This document shows positions 17,271 to 26,082 of a stretch of DNA of 64,000 bases, one piece after another. The translations under genes and the position numbers were made by a program. The notes beneath the pieces were generated by a model. That model ran no database searches, was not told the DNA's origin, and worked only from the letters and a program-made list of their open reading frames with translations. The stretch is from assembly GCF_011806575.1 (NCBI RefSeq), contig NZ_JAATOO010000003.1, positions 124,001-188,000 of the forward strand, in the 5' to 3' direction. The stretch comes from Vibrio hepatarius (GTDB lineage: Bacteria; Pseudomonadota; Gammaproteobacteria; Enterobacterales; Vibrionaceae). The stretch's first letter is position 1, and each line of letters opens with the position of its first letter.

Positions 17271-17756
17271 TCAACCCAAGGTATGCTTAACCTCTTTCTT
17301 AGGGATCACTCGATAGTCTCCAAGCTTCCAATCGTCAACAAATACGTCGAATTCGTCTCTACCAAGCAGATCAACTGGACGAGCTGCCAAGTGCTCACTC
17401 TGACTAGCTTCTGCCGAAACTAGTGCATCATAAGCTTTTAGATCACCACTGCCCAAAGCTTTCTCTACCAAATAGTAAGGCGCAACCGCCTTGGTCATCA
17501 GCACGATTTTCTCAGCAAATAGCCAGTGAAGGACATCAACATCATCTCGGCCCATTCTCAAATCATCAAGGCGTTTCTTGAGTTGTCCCTGTAGTTCCAT
17601 GTTTTCATCGAACTGAAACACGGGATAAAGGTGCCAACCGTTTATTTCTATACATAGCCCACTTCGACTCCTCTCTTTAACCACCTCATCAGTGTAAAAC
17701 TCGAGCTTATTAAGCAAGTTCTTAACCACTATAAGTCGCCTTTGATCTAATTCCAT
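17271..17756 (-). CDS. Hypothetical protein, antitoxin-like fold suspected
   Basis: A 161-residue protein. The stretch GWHLYPVFQFDEN followed by LHWLFAEKIVL and PVDLLGRDEFD resembles the layout of Xre/MbcA-type antitoxin C-termini (YP-FQF, WL-x-N, P-LL), but the match is loose and no toxin gene is adjacent. The ATG at 17756 is chosen because the longer frame to 17813 uses a TTG start without good support. It is divergent from umuDC, 163 bp away. Confidence 0.5.
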   Translation of the reverse strand: MELDQRRLIVVKNLLNKLEFYTDEVVKERSRSGLCIEINGWHLYPVFQFDENMELQGQLKKRLDDLRMGRDDVDVLHWLFAEKIVLMTKAVAPYYLVEKALGSGDLKAYDALVSAEASQSEHLAARPVDLLGRDEFDVFVDDWKLGDYRVIPKKEVKHTLG

Positions 17757-17895
17757 CACAACGTTTGTCCTCACAAAACTCCGATTATCAGAAACATAGA
17801 AACAAACCTTCAAATCGCCAAATTAAATTTGCTGAGATAGTAGGCAAACAGTTCACACCTACTTGCCAAAATGGCTTTTTGACACCAAAATAATA

Positions 17896-17911
17896 CTGTT
17901 TATTTATACAG
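17896..17911. promoter_or_regulatory. LexA (SOS) box of umuDC
   Basis: CTGTTTATTTATACAG matches CTGT-N8-ACAG exactly and ends 8 bases before the umuD start codon. Little room remains for a ribosome site, so the transcript leader must be very short or absent. Confidence 0.88.
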
Positions 17912-17919
17912 TATTGTTT

Positions 17920-18327
17920 ATGAAAGTTATCCCAATCAGCGCACATGCTGGCATCACTGGATTTGAGTCGCCAGCTACCGAGTACAGTCAACTATCTCTC
18001 GATCTCGATGAGCTTTTAGTCGAGCACCCCAGTGCAACTTTCATCGGGAGAGCATGTGGTGATTCCATGCAAGGGTTAGGTATATTTGACCAAGATTTGC
18101 TTATCGTAGATCGACACGTCGATGTAAAACAGAATGACGTCGTTGTTGCGAACCTTAATGGTGAATTCATATGTAAGCAGATTGATATTCATCGCAAGCT
18201 ATTGCTTTCAGCAAACGATAAGTATCAACCAACCCTGATTACCGAATGTGATTCCTTCTCGTTAGAAGGTGTCGTCATCCGATCCATACGTTGCCATAGA
18301 CCAAGTCACCTGCTGAGAACAAAATAA
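17920..18327 (+). CDS. umuD: UmuD-like SOS protein (pol V accessory subunit)
   Basis: A 135-residue S24 family protein, self-cleaved on RecA filaments to form the UmuD' subunit of translesion polymerase V. The cleavage site is Ala10-Gly11 (SAHAGITGF). The catalytic pair is Ser49 (GDSM) and Lys86 (ICKQI), 37 residues apart as in E. coli UmuD. The start at 17920 gives the normal N-terminus; the upstream in-frame start would read through the LexA box. umuC overlaps by one base. Resembles the RumA/MucA type carried by mobile elements. Confidence 0.9.
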   Translation: MKVIPISAHAGITGFESPATEYSQLSLDLDELLVEHPSATFIGRACGDSMQGLGIFDQDLLIVDRHVDVKQNDVVVANLNGEFICKQIDIHRKLLLSANDKYQPTLITECDSFSLEGVVIRSIRCHRPSHLLRTK

Positions 18328-19586
18328 TGTATGCCTTAGTCGATGCGAACTCATTTTATTGTAGTGCTGAGCAAGTCTTCCGTCCCGACTGGCGAGGTAA
18401 GCCCGTAGTTGTTCTTTCCAACAATGACGGGTGCGTGGTGGCTGCAAATCGACATGCCAAAGAAGCGGGCATTGAAAAGTTCAAACCATTCTTTCAGGTT
18501 AAAGCACTTTGTGAACAGAAAGGCGTAATCGCCTTATCATCCAATTATGAGTTATACGCCGACCTATCGTCCAAAATGATGCAAGTAATTGGTCGATTCG
18601 CTCCAGAGCAACACATCTACAGTATCGATGAATCTTTCCTATCATTCGAACGTTGTTACCCTGCCATTCCATGCTTAAAAACGCATGGAATGAAGCTGAG
18701 GCGAGCTGTATGGCGAGAATGTCGCTTACCCGTTTGTGTTGGCTTTGGCCCAACTCTTACACTTGCAAAAATCGCTAACCATGCCGCTAAAAAAATACAA
18801 GGGTATAACGGAGTCTGTGTTCTCGATAGCGAGCAAGAGCGCAGAACCATACTGTCGAAGCTCGGTGCAGGTGACATCTGGGGCATAGGTAAAAAAATAC
18901 AAGCTCGTTTGAAGTTTATGGGCATCAATACAGCTTTAGAACTCGCTGACTATCCAACAGCATTAGCTCGTAAAGAGTTTAACGTCGAAATCGAACGCAC
19001 TATCCGTGAACTCAATGGCCAACCATGTAAAGCTTGGGATCAATCAAGGGCAGACAAAAAACAAATCTATTCTACGAGAAGCGCAGGTCAGCGCATTACC
19101 GACTTGGAATCATTACGCCAGGCTTTGGCAAAGCATGCGAATATAGCCTCTTCAAAGGCGCGTCAGCAAAATAGTTTGTGTAAAGTGATGTTATGCTTCG
19201 CCAATAGCTCCCCCTTCGATGAGAAGGCTGTAACGCGTAGAGCAATACATAGGTTTGCCTACCCTACTTCAGATGCCACACATATCACCAAAGCTGCCAC
19301 TTTACTCGCAGAAGAACTATTTTGTGAAGATGTTCGCTTTTACAAAATTGGCGTCGGGTTGTTGGATTTAACTGATGGGAAGAACGAGCAGTCAGATCTA
19401 TTTAACCCCATGCCCAACGACCCAAAACTCATGTCTGTTTATGATTCGTTGAACCAACGTTATGGTTCTGACACCTTATTTCTGGGAGCACAAGGAATAG
19501 CGCAGAAATGGGGCATGCGGCGTGAGATGTTAACGCCCCACTACACAACTAAATGGCCAGACTTGCCAGTTATCAAGTGCGAGTAG
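18327..19586 (+). CDS. umuC: UmuC-like Y-family DNA polymerase
   Basis: The catalytic subunit of the error-prone DNA polymerase V (419 residues, close to E. coli UmuC). It has the N-terminal Y-family motif YALVDANSFYCSAEQVFRP and the catalytic SIDESFLSF. The thumb motif is LGAGDIWGIGKKIQARL, followed by the little-finger region and the UmuC C-terminal tail. Its ATG overlaps the umuD stop (TAATG), so translation is coupled. Under LexA control through the box before umuD; it would raise mutagenic bypass after DNA damage, when the island may also mobilize. Confidence 0.95.
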   Translation: MYALVDANSFYCSAEQVFRPDWRGKPVVVLSNNDGCVVAANRHAKEAGIEKFKPFFQVKALCEQKGVIALSSNYELYADLSSKMMQVIGRFAPEQHIYSIDESFLSFERCYPAIPCLKTHGMKLRRAVWRECRLPVCVGFGPTLTLAKIANHAAKKIQGYNGVCVLDSEQERRTILSKLGAGDIWGIGKKIQARLKFMGINTALELADYPTALARKEFNVEIERTIRELNGQPCKAWDQSRADKKQIYSTRSAGQRITDLESLRQALAKHANIASSKARQQNSLCKVMLCFANSSPFDEKAVTRRAIHRFAYPTSDATHITKAATLLAEELFCEDVRFYKIGVGLLDLTDGKNEQSDLFNPMPNDPKLMSVYDSLNQRYGSDTLFLGAQGIAQKWGMRREMLTPHYTTKWPDLPVIKCE

Positions 19587-19647
19587 CAAAGTCATGGTTA
19601 ATGCTATGGGGTTATGAAGACTTTGCAGATGCTTATTAACTATCGTA

Positions 19648-19678
19648 GCTAGCACGGAGTGGTTAGCTCCGTGCTAGC
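19648..19678 (+). terminator. Long hairpin after umuDC
   Basis: A perfect 12-bp stem (19648-19659 with 19667-19678) and 7-base loop lie between the convergent umuC and the SAP/PD-(D/E)XK operon. No clear T run, but its place suits a bidirectional terminator. Confidence 0.65.
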
Positions 19679-19711
19679 AACTAGGAAGAAGTGCCACTAA
19701 AACAGGGAGAG

Positions 19712-20383
19712 TTACACCCCCTCTAAAGCCTCTCTAAGCTTGTCGAGCACAAAGTTAACATTGGCAGACTTTAAGCGACAAACACCTAGCCTAGTCAACT
19801 CACACAATAACTCTAAACTGCCAAACTCAGCCTTAAATTTCACGCTATCAACCAAATATCGCTTATCTGAAATGATAGTACTAAAATCATCTCTAATGTC
19901 TTTTATACCATTCACTGTAATTTTCGCAGAAGCACCCTGAGAAACACGGATGCCATATGAGGATAATTGAGTAACTTTCAAAGAATCAGCCGAGCGCTCC
20001 AAGTAACCAACCCAACGCTCGGGGGCCACATTAACTTCAGATAGCACTAACCCCAAACCAGTCATGTCGTGTAGTTTGTTTAAAAACTTCCTTAACGAGC
20101 GAGGAGGATTAGTGATGTACATATATTTAGAGCTCGAAGACCAGTTAAACTGACATGTGTAATAGCTTACTGATTCAACCTCAGTAACCTCGCCAAATGG
20201 ATCTTCAACCACACTTCGTTGGACTTGCTTCTCAACGTATTTACCTGAAAGCTTTGACGGAGTAGATACAGAAAGCAAAAAGCCCAAACCAGTTTCTTCT
20301 GAATATTGTTGTTCCTTCATCAATCTTGACAACTCGATAAGAGTTAAAGGAAGTTCAGAGTATAGCCATTTTGCTTTAATCAT
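19712..20383 (-). CDS. Third gene of the SAP/PD-(D/E)XK operon, unknown
   Basis: A 223-residue soluble protein without recognised domain. It has a hydrophobic-strand-rich middle (VSYYTCQFNWSSSSKYMYI) and a helical C-terminus. It starts 3 bp after the SAP-domain gene and is therefore the last gene of a tight three-gene operon. Short predicted helices and strands suggest a compact partner or sensor subunit; nothing more can be said. The shared operon suggests a role with the two upstream gene products. Confidence 0.65.
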   Translation of the reverse strand: MIKAKWLYSELPLTLIELSRLMKEQQYSEETGLGFLLSVSTPSKLSGKYVEKQVQRSVVEDPFGEVTEVESVSYYTCQFNWSSSSKYMYITNPPRSLRKFLNKLHDMTGLGLVLSEVNVAPERWVGYLERSADSLKVTQLSSYGIRVSQGASAKITVNGIKDIRDDFSTIISDKRYLVDSVKFKAEFGSLELLCELTRLGVCRLKSANVNFVLDKLREALEGV

Positions 20384-20386
20384 TAT

Positions 20387-21499
20387 CTACACCTTCTTGT
20401 CATACGCTTCAATGGTTTTAGCCAAAGCCTTCTCTGATGCATCTCTCAGACTGACGTTGTACTTCTCATTTTCATAAGGAGTCGCAGCTTTTCTGGTGAC
20501 GTTGTACTCGACAGTTCTAGAGTTGTACGGATATAGTCCTCTAACGGTGTACATAAATTCCGTGCATAAATCAGGTCGACCAAAACGAGCTTCAAATTCC
20601 ACCTTAGGCCCTTCATGAGCACTATCTATTGCTGTCCAGATAATTTTGTAAATATAAAAGCCTCGTTTATGAAGCTGCTTAAATTCTGTTGAATCTAGCA
20701 CTCCTTCTCCTGCCAGCGCTGCTTTATTGATATAGGAAGCTAATCTTGCTTCAACAGTATCATCCTCATCAAGCTCGTCTTTCTCTTCCTGTTCCAAATG
20801 ATAAACATCCACGCTAGAAACATTATCAAACTCAAAGCCAGGAACATTGCGAATTAAGCTATCAAAAAATTCACTTCTACATTCAGCATCAGTGATAGAT
20901 TGTAACGAAATGGAAAACTCTTCTAGCTCATTACCCGTGGCTTTTATTACTTGTGCTTGAACAGCTTTTTTAAGTGTCTCAGAAACTTCTTTAGCTTTTT
21001 TTGTTGATGGAAGTTTCATCACAACTCCGTCTTTACCTTTCTCAAGCTTTATTTCGCAAGTCTTAAGTGTGCGCTGACGCATCTCTGTTTTTGTGAAGTC
21101 ATGGTCAACATAACTAACTGTTAGCGTAGTTGTATCACCACTTTTAGTAACCTTTACAGAATCATCACCAATTGCGGTCAAATTCGCTTTTACTGCTGAA
21201 CAAGCAGCTTGGATTTGTGAGTCCTCAATTTCTCCTTTAAGTTTGGAATGCGTTGTTTTGTCTTTCCTGTTTGGATTTTCTAGTAGCTTACCAATCCAGT
21301 TGAAATCAGAATAGCTAAGGGTCAAAGAGCTAATTTTTTCAATTAGCGCATCTTTAGAAGTGCTGCTGGAGACTAAAATACCTCTTCCTCTTAGGAATAA
21401 AACTAGCTCACTGTGAGTTACTTTCTTGTGCTGTAAAGCGTCAAATATGTTCTTATCAGTAGGGATATAGATAGACGGGCCAGTTTTGAGTTTAGACAT
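20387..21499 (-). CDS. SAP-like domain protein, second gene of a putative defence operon
   Basis: A 370-residue protein. Residues about 25-62 (KKVTHSELVLFLRGRGILVSS..SKDALIEKI) look like a SAP motif, a helix-extension-helix DNA-binding module. The remainder, with an acidic stretch (EQEEKDELDEDD) and a conserved-looking C-terminal half, is unassigned. It overlaps the upstream nuclease-like gene by 8 bases and is followed after 3 bp by the third gene, so the three proteins are probably made in fixed ratio. It may direct the nuclease to DNA; this is inference. Confidence 0.68.
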   Translation of the reverse strand: MSKLKTGPSIYIPTDKNIFDALQHKKVTHSELVLFLRGRGILVSSSTSKDALIEKISSLTLSYSDFNWIGKLLENPNRKDKTTHSKLKGEIEDSQIQAACSAVKANLTAIGDDSVKVTKSGDTTTLTVSYVDHDFTKTEMRQRTLKTCEIKLEKGKDGVVMKLPSTKKAKEVSETLKKAVQAQVIKATGNELEEFSISLQSITDAECRSEFFDSLIRNVPGFEFDNVSSVDVYHLEQEEKDELDEDDTVEARLASYINKAALAGEGVLDSTEFKQLHKRGFYIYKIIWTAIDSAHEGPKVEFEARFGRPDLCTEFMYTVRGLYPYNSRTVEYNVTRKAATPYENEKYNVSLRDASEKALAKTIEAYDKKV

Positions 21500-22472
21500 C
21501 TTCTCGCATTCCTATTTCCATTGGATTAAAGCAAGTTGTGAACTTAGTGATAGTTTCAGCTTCAATAGCCGCCATCTGCTTCTCACGGGCATCGTCATTA
21601 CCCCACATTTTTAGATACTCACGTTTTGCTTTGTCAAAATTGACTGAGGCATGCTTAGTTGCATCAGTAAACCGAACTCGTATCGTATAATCACTGCTGA
21701 GCATCTGATAATGCGACATAGCGTCGATAAGATAAATAAACTCATCAACCGTTTCCCCTGACTGGTGGTAATAGATGACAAAACCACTATCAAAGTCATC
21801 CCCCGCTCGATGCTTGATAATTAACCAAGGTGATGTTAGTGCTTCAACCGTAGCAGGCTTATCCCATTCGTCGCCACAACGACGAGCACGAATCAAATCA
21901 GGGTAAAAGAAAGTGAAATCTTTAGGACTAGGGAAACTATCATCAGCCTTCAGCTTTTGCATATCACTTACGACGTCACAAAGACGCTTAATTAAGTGTG
22001 GCCCCATTACAACAATTTCTTTGTCTTCCAAAAGTGGGATTTCCCGATAATCCACTCTTCCCATCAAATCAGAAAAGTCGTAGTCGTATTTGTCGTCATG
22101 GTTGTAGATGAACAATAATCCTGCAACACTCCCAAAGCCCACATCGTCGAGAAGAAATGTACTTTGCCAACTTTCACTGATGTTTGCGCATTCAACTGAC
22201 ATTGCAAGTGATTTAAGAGCTTTTGAGACAGAGCTGGTATTAATAGTCCCAGCCTTGTAACTCTTAAGGTCAGTGTTTAAATATTTAGTATTACCCGAGT
22301 ATGGGTCATCATAATAAAACACAACATCTGACGGGTGAGTAGTTTTGCCATGATGATCTGTCACACATTCCCAGTTCTCATCCTTTGGCAAACAAGTTTC
22401 CCATTTGAACCACTTAAATATGTCCTTGGAAACTAATTTTGCTAGCTTCTCTATGTTCCCAGTTTCTGCCAT
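21492..22472 (-). CDS. Putative PD-(D/E)XK nuclease, first gene of SAP operon
   Basis: A 326-residue protein heading the operon. PSDVVFYYDDPYSGNTKYLNTDLKSYKAG gives a PD-(D/E)XK-type core: Asp49 in the P-S-D strand and Asp68-x-Lys70 in TDLK, with the usual beta-strand hydrophobics. The family is used in restriction and abortive defence nucleases. The rest (mixed alpha/beta, several Tyr/Phe-rich strands) is unassigned. Nothing recognisable as a methyltransferase lies nearby, so self/non-self discrimination must work another way if this is an effector. Its 256-bp upstream region should hold the operon promoter. Confidence 0.68.
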   Translation of the reverse strand: MAETGNIEKLAKLVSKDIFKWFKWETCLPKDENWECVTDHHGKTTHPSDVVFYYDDPYSGNTKYLNTDLKSYKAGTINTSSVSKALKSLAMSVECANISESWQSTFLLDDVGFGSVAGLLFIYNHDDKYDYDFSDLMGRVDYREIPLLEDKEIVVMGPHLIKRLCDVVSDMQKLKADDSFPSPKDFTFFYPDLIRARRCGDEWDKPATVEALTSPWLIIKHRAGDDFDSGFVIYYHQSGETVDEFIYLIDAMSHYQMLSSDYTIRVRFTDATKHASVNFDKAKREYLKMWGNDDAREKQMAAIEAETITKFTTCFNPMEIGMREDV

Positions 22473-22728
22473 TACTCATATTCCCACACAGGCACCGCGA
22501 CACGATGCGTACTAAACAAGTTTTATAATGCGATATTAATTCATTCTTAAGTTTGCAACAATTGACTTTGCGCAAAATATCAACACTGAACTGCACTAGC
22601 AGCTCTGGACAGCAGGTTCAGTGATTTACAATACCTGTAGTTATTCATTTATTGCGAATGTTCAATTCTCCGAAACTGATTTTGTCCACTTACGAGCTAC
22701 AGTTCCCGTGAGCACGATCACGTAGCTC

Positions 22729-23463
22729 TCACTGCTTACTGCCTTTGGTCACGAGCCTAAATTCCAATCCAGATTGCTTTGATTGACGAGTGGAGTAACG
22801 GTTAGAGAACTTGTCGAAAAAGTCAGACAATTTCTTGAGACCATAATTGCGCGGGTCAAAGTCAGGCTTTAAGCGTTTAAGGTACTGCCCTACTTCACCT
22901 AGTTTGGCCCAGCCAGATTCATCACGATAGTTTTGCCATGCGCGATGCATTAGTTGCCAAATTTCTTTCTCTACCCCATTGATTTGAGTGGATTGTTGAG
23001 GAGGTTGCGGGGACTCTTCCTGTGGCTTATCTCCGTTGAGGTTTTCAATGGCGACAAAATCATCACAGGCATTTTTAAACGAAGCTGGAGTCATTGCCTT
23101 ACCGACACCTATCACAAACATTTCAGACTCCCTCAGCCTTGTTGCAAGGCTAGTGAAATCACTATCACTTGAGATAAGCGCAAAAGCATCGACCCGTTGG
23201 CTGTAAAGGAGATCCATAGCATCAATAATCATTAGCGCGTCAGTGGAGTTTTTGCCTGTTGTGTATGCAAACTGCTGCTTCGCTTGAATAGCAAGCTCAT
23301 TGAGGGGGTGTTTCCAGTTTTTGAGTTGCTCAGTCGAAAAGTCACCGTATGCACGCTTGACGATGATTTGTCCGTAGCTTGAGAGCTCTTCGATGATAGA
23401 GCTCAATTTAGAATGTGGCGTGTTCTCTGAATCAATCAGAACGGCAATTTTACGACTTCCCAT
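22729..23463 (-). CDS. NYN-domain RNase-like protein with OST-HTH/LOTUS domain
   Basis: A 244-residue LabA/DUF88-type protein. The N-terminal NYN (PIN-like) nuclease fold shows the acidic residues of the metal site: Asp11 in LIDSEN, the Asp pair in STDALMIIDAMDLLY, and SSDSDF. After a Pro/Gln-rich linker (EESPQPPQQS) a C-terminal OST-HTH/LOTUS-like domain follows (WAKLGEVGQYLKRLKPDFDPRNYGLKKLSDFF). NYN-OST-HTH proteins are thought to cut RNA. Monocistronic; it may be a defence or regulatory RNase. Confidence 0.85.
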   Translation of the reverse strand: MGSRKIAVLIDSENTPHSKLSSIIEELSSYGQIIVKRAYGDFSTEQLKNWKHPLNELAIQAKQQFAYTTGKNSTDALMIIDAMDLLYSQRVDAFALISSDSDFTSLATRLRESEMFVIGVGKAMTPASFKNACDDFVAIENLNGDKPQEESPQPPQQSTQINGVEKEIWQLMHRAWQNYRDESGWAKLGEVGQYLKRLKPDFDPRNYGLKKLSDFFDKFSNRYSTRQSKQSGLEFRLVTKGSKQ

Positions 23464-23563
23464 GTACCATTTCCTTCTTCAATACAAAGACATAGTATCC
23501 AAGCCATCAGTCAAATGCCACTGTATGCTTATGAGATTAAATAAAAATTGAAAGTACTAAAAT

Positions 23564-23669
23564 CCCATGGGCTTACGCCCATGAATTAGTCGACTTGTTC
23601 AAAGCGCAGCTTTGGCTAAGGAAAAAGCCACTTTTACTCTTTTATATATAAATAGAGAAAGTGGCCTAT
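23564..23669 (+). repeat. Three-hairpin repeat, copy 1
   Basis: One of four same-strand copies. Hairpin 1 CATGGGC-ttac-GCCCATG; conserved linker GAATTAGTCGACTTG; hairpin 2 CAAAGC-gca-GCTTTG; hairpin 3 GCCACTTT...AAAGTGGC around an AT-rich loop. The stem 1 bases differ from copies 2-4 but stay paired. Confidence 0.8.
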
Positions 23670-23694
23670 AGAAGTTCAGCGGCTAGAGTCGTTC

Positions 23695-23994
23695 TTAAAA
23701 TCGTCGGCTGGGAAACTGTAAGATGTTGTCGACCTCATGGCGCTCCCAACCATCTCCGCTCGAAGTCATATATTCAATGAGCTCTTTATCACTGATCGGA
23801 CTAACGCTGGCAAGTAATAGTCCTTCTTCCAAAATTCCATCAACCATCGAGACGAAGTGCTTCATTCCTAGGCTAACTGCATCTTCAAATCCAGATTCAG
23901 TCATTCCTTTTGCCATACCGCCTAAGTCGGTTAGTACTTTTGCTTCAAAGATCTTTAGAGTCTGGTTAGTTTTTGTATTCTTTAGAGTTATCAT
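23695..23994 (-). CDS. Small hypothetical protein, third gene of the AcrVA2-like cassette
   Basis: A 99-residue acidic protein (MITLKNTKTNQTLKIFEAKVL...) with a central segment rich in Gly/Met/Ala and a short C-terminus ILQFPSRRF. I do not recognise the family. The start is taken at the ATG at 23994, with another in-frame ATG at 24003. It follows the 177-residue gene by about a dozen bases and is the last gene of the cassette. It could be a binding partner of the AcrVA2-like or the 177-residue protein. Confidence 0.6.
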   Translation of the reverse strand: MITLKNTKTNQTLKIFEAKVLTDLGGMAKGMTESGFEDAVSLGMKHFVSMVDGILEEGLLLASVSPISDKELIEYMTSSGDGWERHEVDNILQFPSRRF

Positions 23995-24007
23995 CGAGAG
24001 CAATCCG

Positions 24008-24541
24008 TTACTTTCCCATTTTCCACATCAGAGTCTTTTTCGCTAATTTATGTGGAGCCTTCTGCATCCATCGGCTCATTTGGGCTTCACCATTTGAATG
24101 GCTTCCTAGTTGTTTTTTAACAGTATTCATCAACTCTCGCGAAAAACCTGCTGGCATTGTTATAGAGCGCAATCCCCTTACTACATTAGTAGAAGAGTCA
24201 ACAATATGGATATCAATCCAATATCTCGATTCTGGAGTATTCAGTTCCCCCATAACAATGTCAGGAATCAACCTCGCGTCAAACGGGCTATCAAATGTCG
24301 TTACCTTTGTCTTGCCATCTAGGAATTGCCAAAGCAACAAAATAGCACCATCCTTTTCAAGGAGACCGCAATGCAACTCACCACGACGTAAGATGTCCTC
24401 TTCATATTGAGAGATGTCAGGCATAGCAATTATCAGCCTATGACCAAATGGTCGCATCAGCTCTGCTGTAGCACCTTCTCTATGAGCTTGGATTTGCATT
24501 GGATAACGTTGACCTACCTTCAACATTACTGCTTCATTCAT
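24008..24541 (-). CDS. Hypothetical protein, second gene of the AcrVA2-like cassette
   Basis: A 177-residue soluble protein of mostly beta-type predicted structure with a basic C-terminus (MSRWMQKAPHKLAKKTLMWKMGK). I recognise no catalytic motif. It sits between the AcrVA2-like gene (115 bp upstream) and the 99-residue gene, all in one direction. Homologues of this arrangement are, as far as I recall, found on plasmids and integrative elements, but this was not checked. Confidence 0.6.
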   Translation of the reverse strand: MNEAVMLKVGQRYPMQIQAHREGATAELMRPFGHRLIIAMPDISQYEEDILRRGELHCGLLEKDGAILLLWQFLDGKTKVTTFDSPFDARLIPDIVMGELNTPESRYWIDIHIVDSSTNVVRGLRSITMPAGFSRELMNTVKKQLGSHSNGEAQMSRWMQKAPHKLAKKTLMWKMGK

Positions 24542-24655
24542 TGTAGATTACCTTTATTTTCAATTGTTGGTGGTATAAAGAAGCCAGCCGCACTACATAG
24601 GAGCAGCAAGCTTCCAATAATTTAGATGGGTATTTGATTGCGGTGACGTCTTGAA

Positions 24656-25579
24656 TTATTTGGAATTCACAACCATCGTCGGGATCCATTTGTAGATAAA
24701 TTTACGTTCAATACTATTTCTCGGCCCTGACCAATAACCATGCCAATGAGCTCGTCGAATATGGGCTTTGGGACTCGCATGAGTTCCGCTCTGACTCTCA
24801 GAGGGAGTTTGTGCAACAAGATTTGCAATCTTTTTCCCAACGTTCCAAATCTTAGGTTTGTTGGGAGCAAAAAATTTGTGTCTTTTTTTAACTTTTTTGG
24901 GGGTTGGATTTGTTGGCAAGTTACCTTCAACACGTTCTATATCTGGTTTTTCAGAACAGAGGTAAAGTAAGAGGCTTAAACACTTTTGAGCAATCCCTCT
25001 CTGCCACTCAACGGAGTCGGCCATAAACGCCTCCAATAAAGAAAGTCGGCTGTACGCAACCTCGACAGCTCTGTCGATGGCCTCAGCCACTCCCCAGTCT
25101 CCGAGGTGAAGTATGATGGGTATTAACATATCTTCAGAATCAATCAGTAATCGGAGCTCTGAACGTTTTGTTGTCATATCAAACTCTAAATGTGCAAAAA
25201 AGCCATAGCATCCATCAACATCTCGTAATTCAATATAAACGCCCCATTCAGGGAGTCTATAAAGCACATCCACAGGAATATCTTTATCCACTGTTGTTTT
25301 AACGATTTCTGCGTATACATCCGAGTCGAAACAATAGATTCCCTGTGTATATCTCCACGCAGTAAGCGCTGATATCGTAGATATATCAGATGCAGCACTT
25401 AAAGAAATGCCACCACCATTACTTGCTATAGCGTAGCTCGCCGCCATTGGAAGGAAACACCACTCTGGCCAATCACCCAAATCTTTTCCTTTGCTCTTCC
25501 TGAAGAGATCTACGTTCTTCCAGATACCTGGGTAACGTTTAGATATGGTATTTAGGTGATTAGTTGGCCTTAAATTCAT
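24656..25579 (-). CDS. AcrVA2-like protein (possible anti-CRISPR family)
   Basis: A 307-residue protein. Its C-terminus (HIRRAHWHGYWSGPR, then FIYKWIPTMVVNSK) has the pattern I associate with the AcrVA2-like family. The Moraxella AcrVA2 founder blocks type V-A CRISPR by acting on Cas12a synthesis. Most plasmid and integrative-element homologues have no shown anti-CRISPR activity, so the function here is open. A basic linker (KKVKKRHKFFAPNKPK) separates an N-terminal helical domain from the C-terminal motif. No CRISPR locus is visible in the window. Call by recall only. Confidence 0.5.
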   Translation of the reverse strand: MNLRPTNHLNTISKRYPGIWKNVDLFRKSKGKDLGDWPEWCFLPMAASYAIASNGGGISLSAASDISTISALTAWRYTQGIYCFDSDVYAEIVKTTVDKDIPVDVLYRLPEWGVYIELRDVDGCYGFFAHLEFDMTTKRSELRLLIDSEDMLIPIILHLGDWGVAEAIDRAVEVAYSRLSLLEAFMADSVEWQRGIAQKCLSLLLYLCSEKPDIERVEGNLPTNPTPKKVKKRHKFFAPNKPKIWNVGKKIANLVAQTPSESQSGTHASPKAHIRRAHWHGYWSGPRNSIERKFIYKWIPTMVVNSK

Positions 25580-25726
25580 TTAGTTTCCTTTTATTTTTGG
25601 GGTGAACGAATCCCTACCGCTCACAAAAATGAACAGTTATTAATCTATGGAAATTCGATTATTAGCGAATCAGTTTGGCTTCAACCAGCTCAGATAGATT
25701 GTGAAACCAATATCTAGTAACTCCGA

Positions 25727-26014
25727 TCAATTAATAGTTAAGCGAATACTGGACTCAGAAAAAACGCTATGGAACGGTTCAATTTGCCCTGTATGCAATT
25801 TCATAATCGTTACAAAGTAATCTGGAATCGTGTTTTTGCCCGTCCAAAATTTCTCTAATGCAGAGCGTTTAACAGGAAACACCTTCATTGCCTGATCATA
25901 ATCAAGTGTGACCATATTTTTTCCCGCATAACGCTTTGATTTCGTTAGGCCGTATACATTGCAAAAAGCAACAAAGTCAGATAAACGCTCTTCTAATTGT
26001 TCGTCTTTTTTCAT
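25727..26014 (-). CDS. Small HTH-like regulator candidate, 95 aa
   Basis: From the ATG at 26014 the product MKKDEQLEERLSDFVAFCN... is 95 residues. A short helix-turn-helix-like stretch (YDQAMKVFPVKRSALEKFWTGKNTIP) suggests a Cro-type regulator. The frame stays open upstream to 26272, but that part is low-complexity-like and crosses an 11-bp perfect dyad (26083-26118), which fits an operator better than coding sequence. It may repress itself. Family not recognised. Confidence 0.5.
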   Translation of the reverse strand: MKKDEQLEERLSDFVAFCNVYGLTKSKRYAGKNMVTLDYDQAMKVFPVKRSALEKFWTGKNTIPDYFVTIMKLHTGQIEPFHSVFSESSIRLTIN

Positions 26015-26082
26015 AAAAGCTACTCTTTCGTAATCCAATTGAGTAAACCCAAAGTACTCAAGGTATGAATATATAATGCCGC

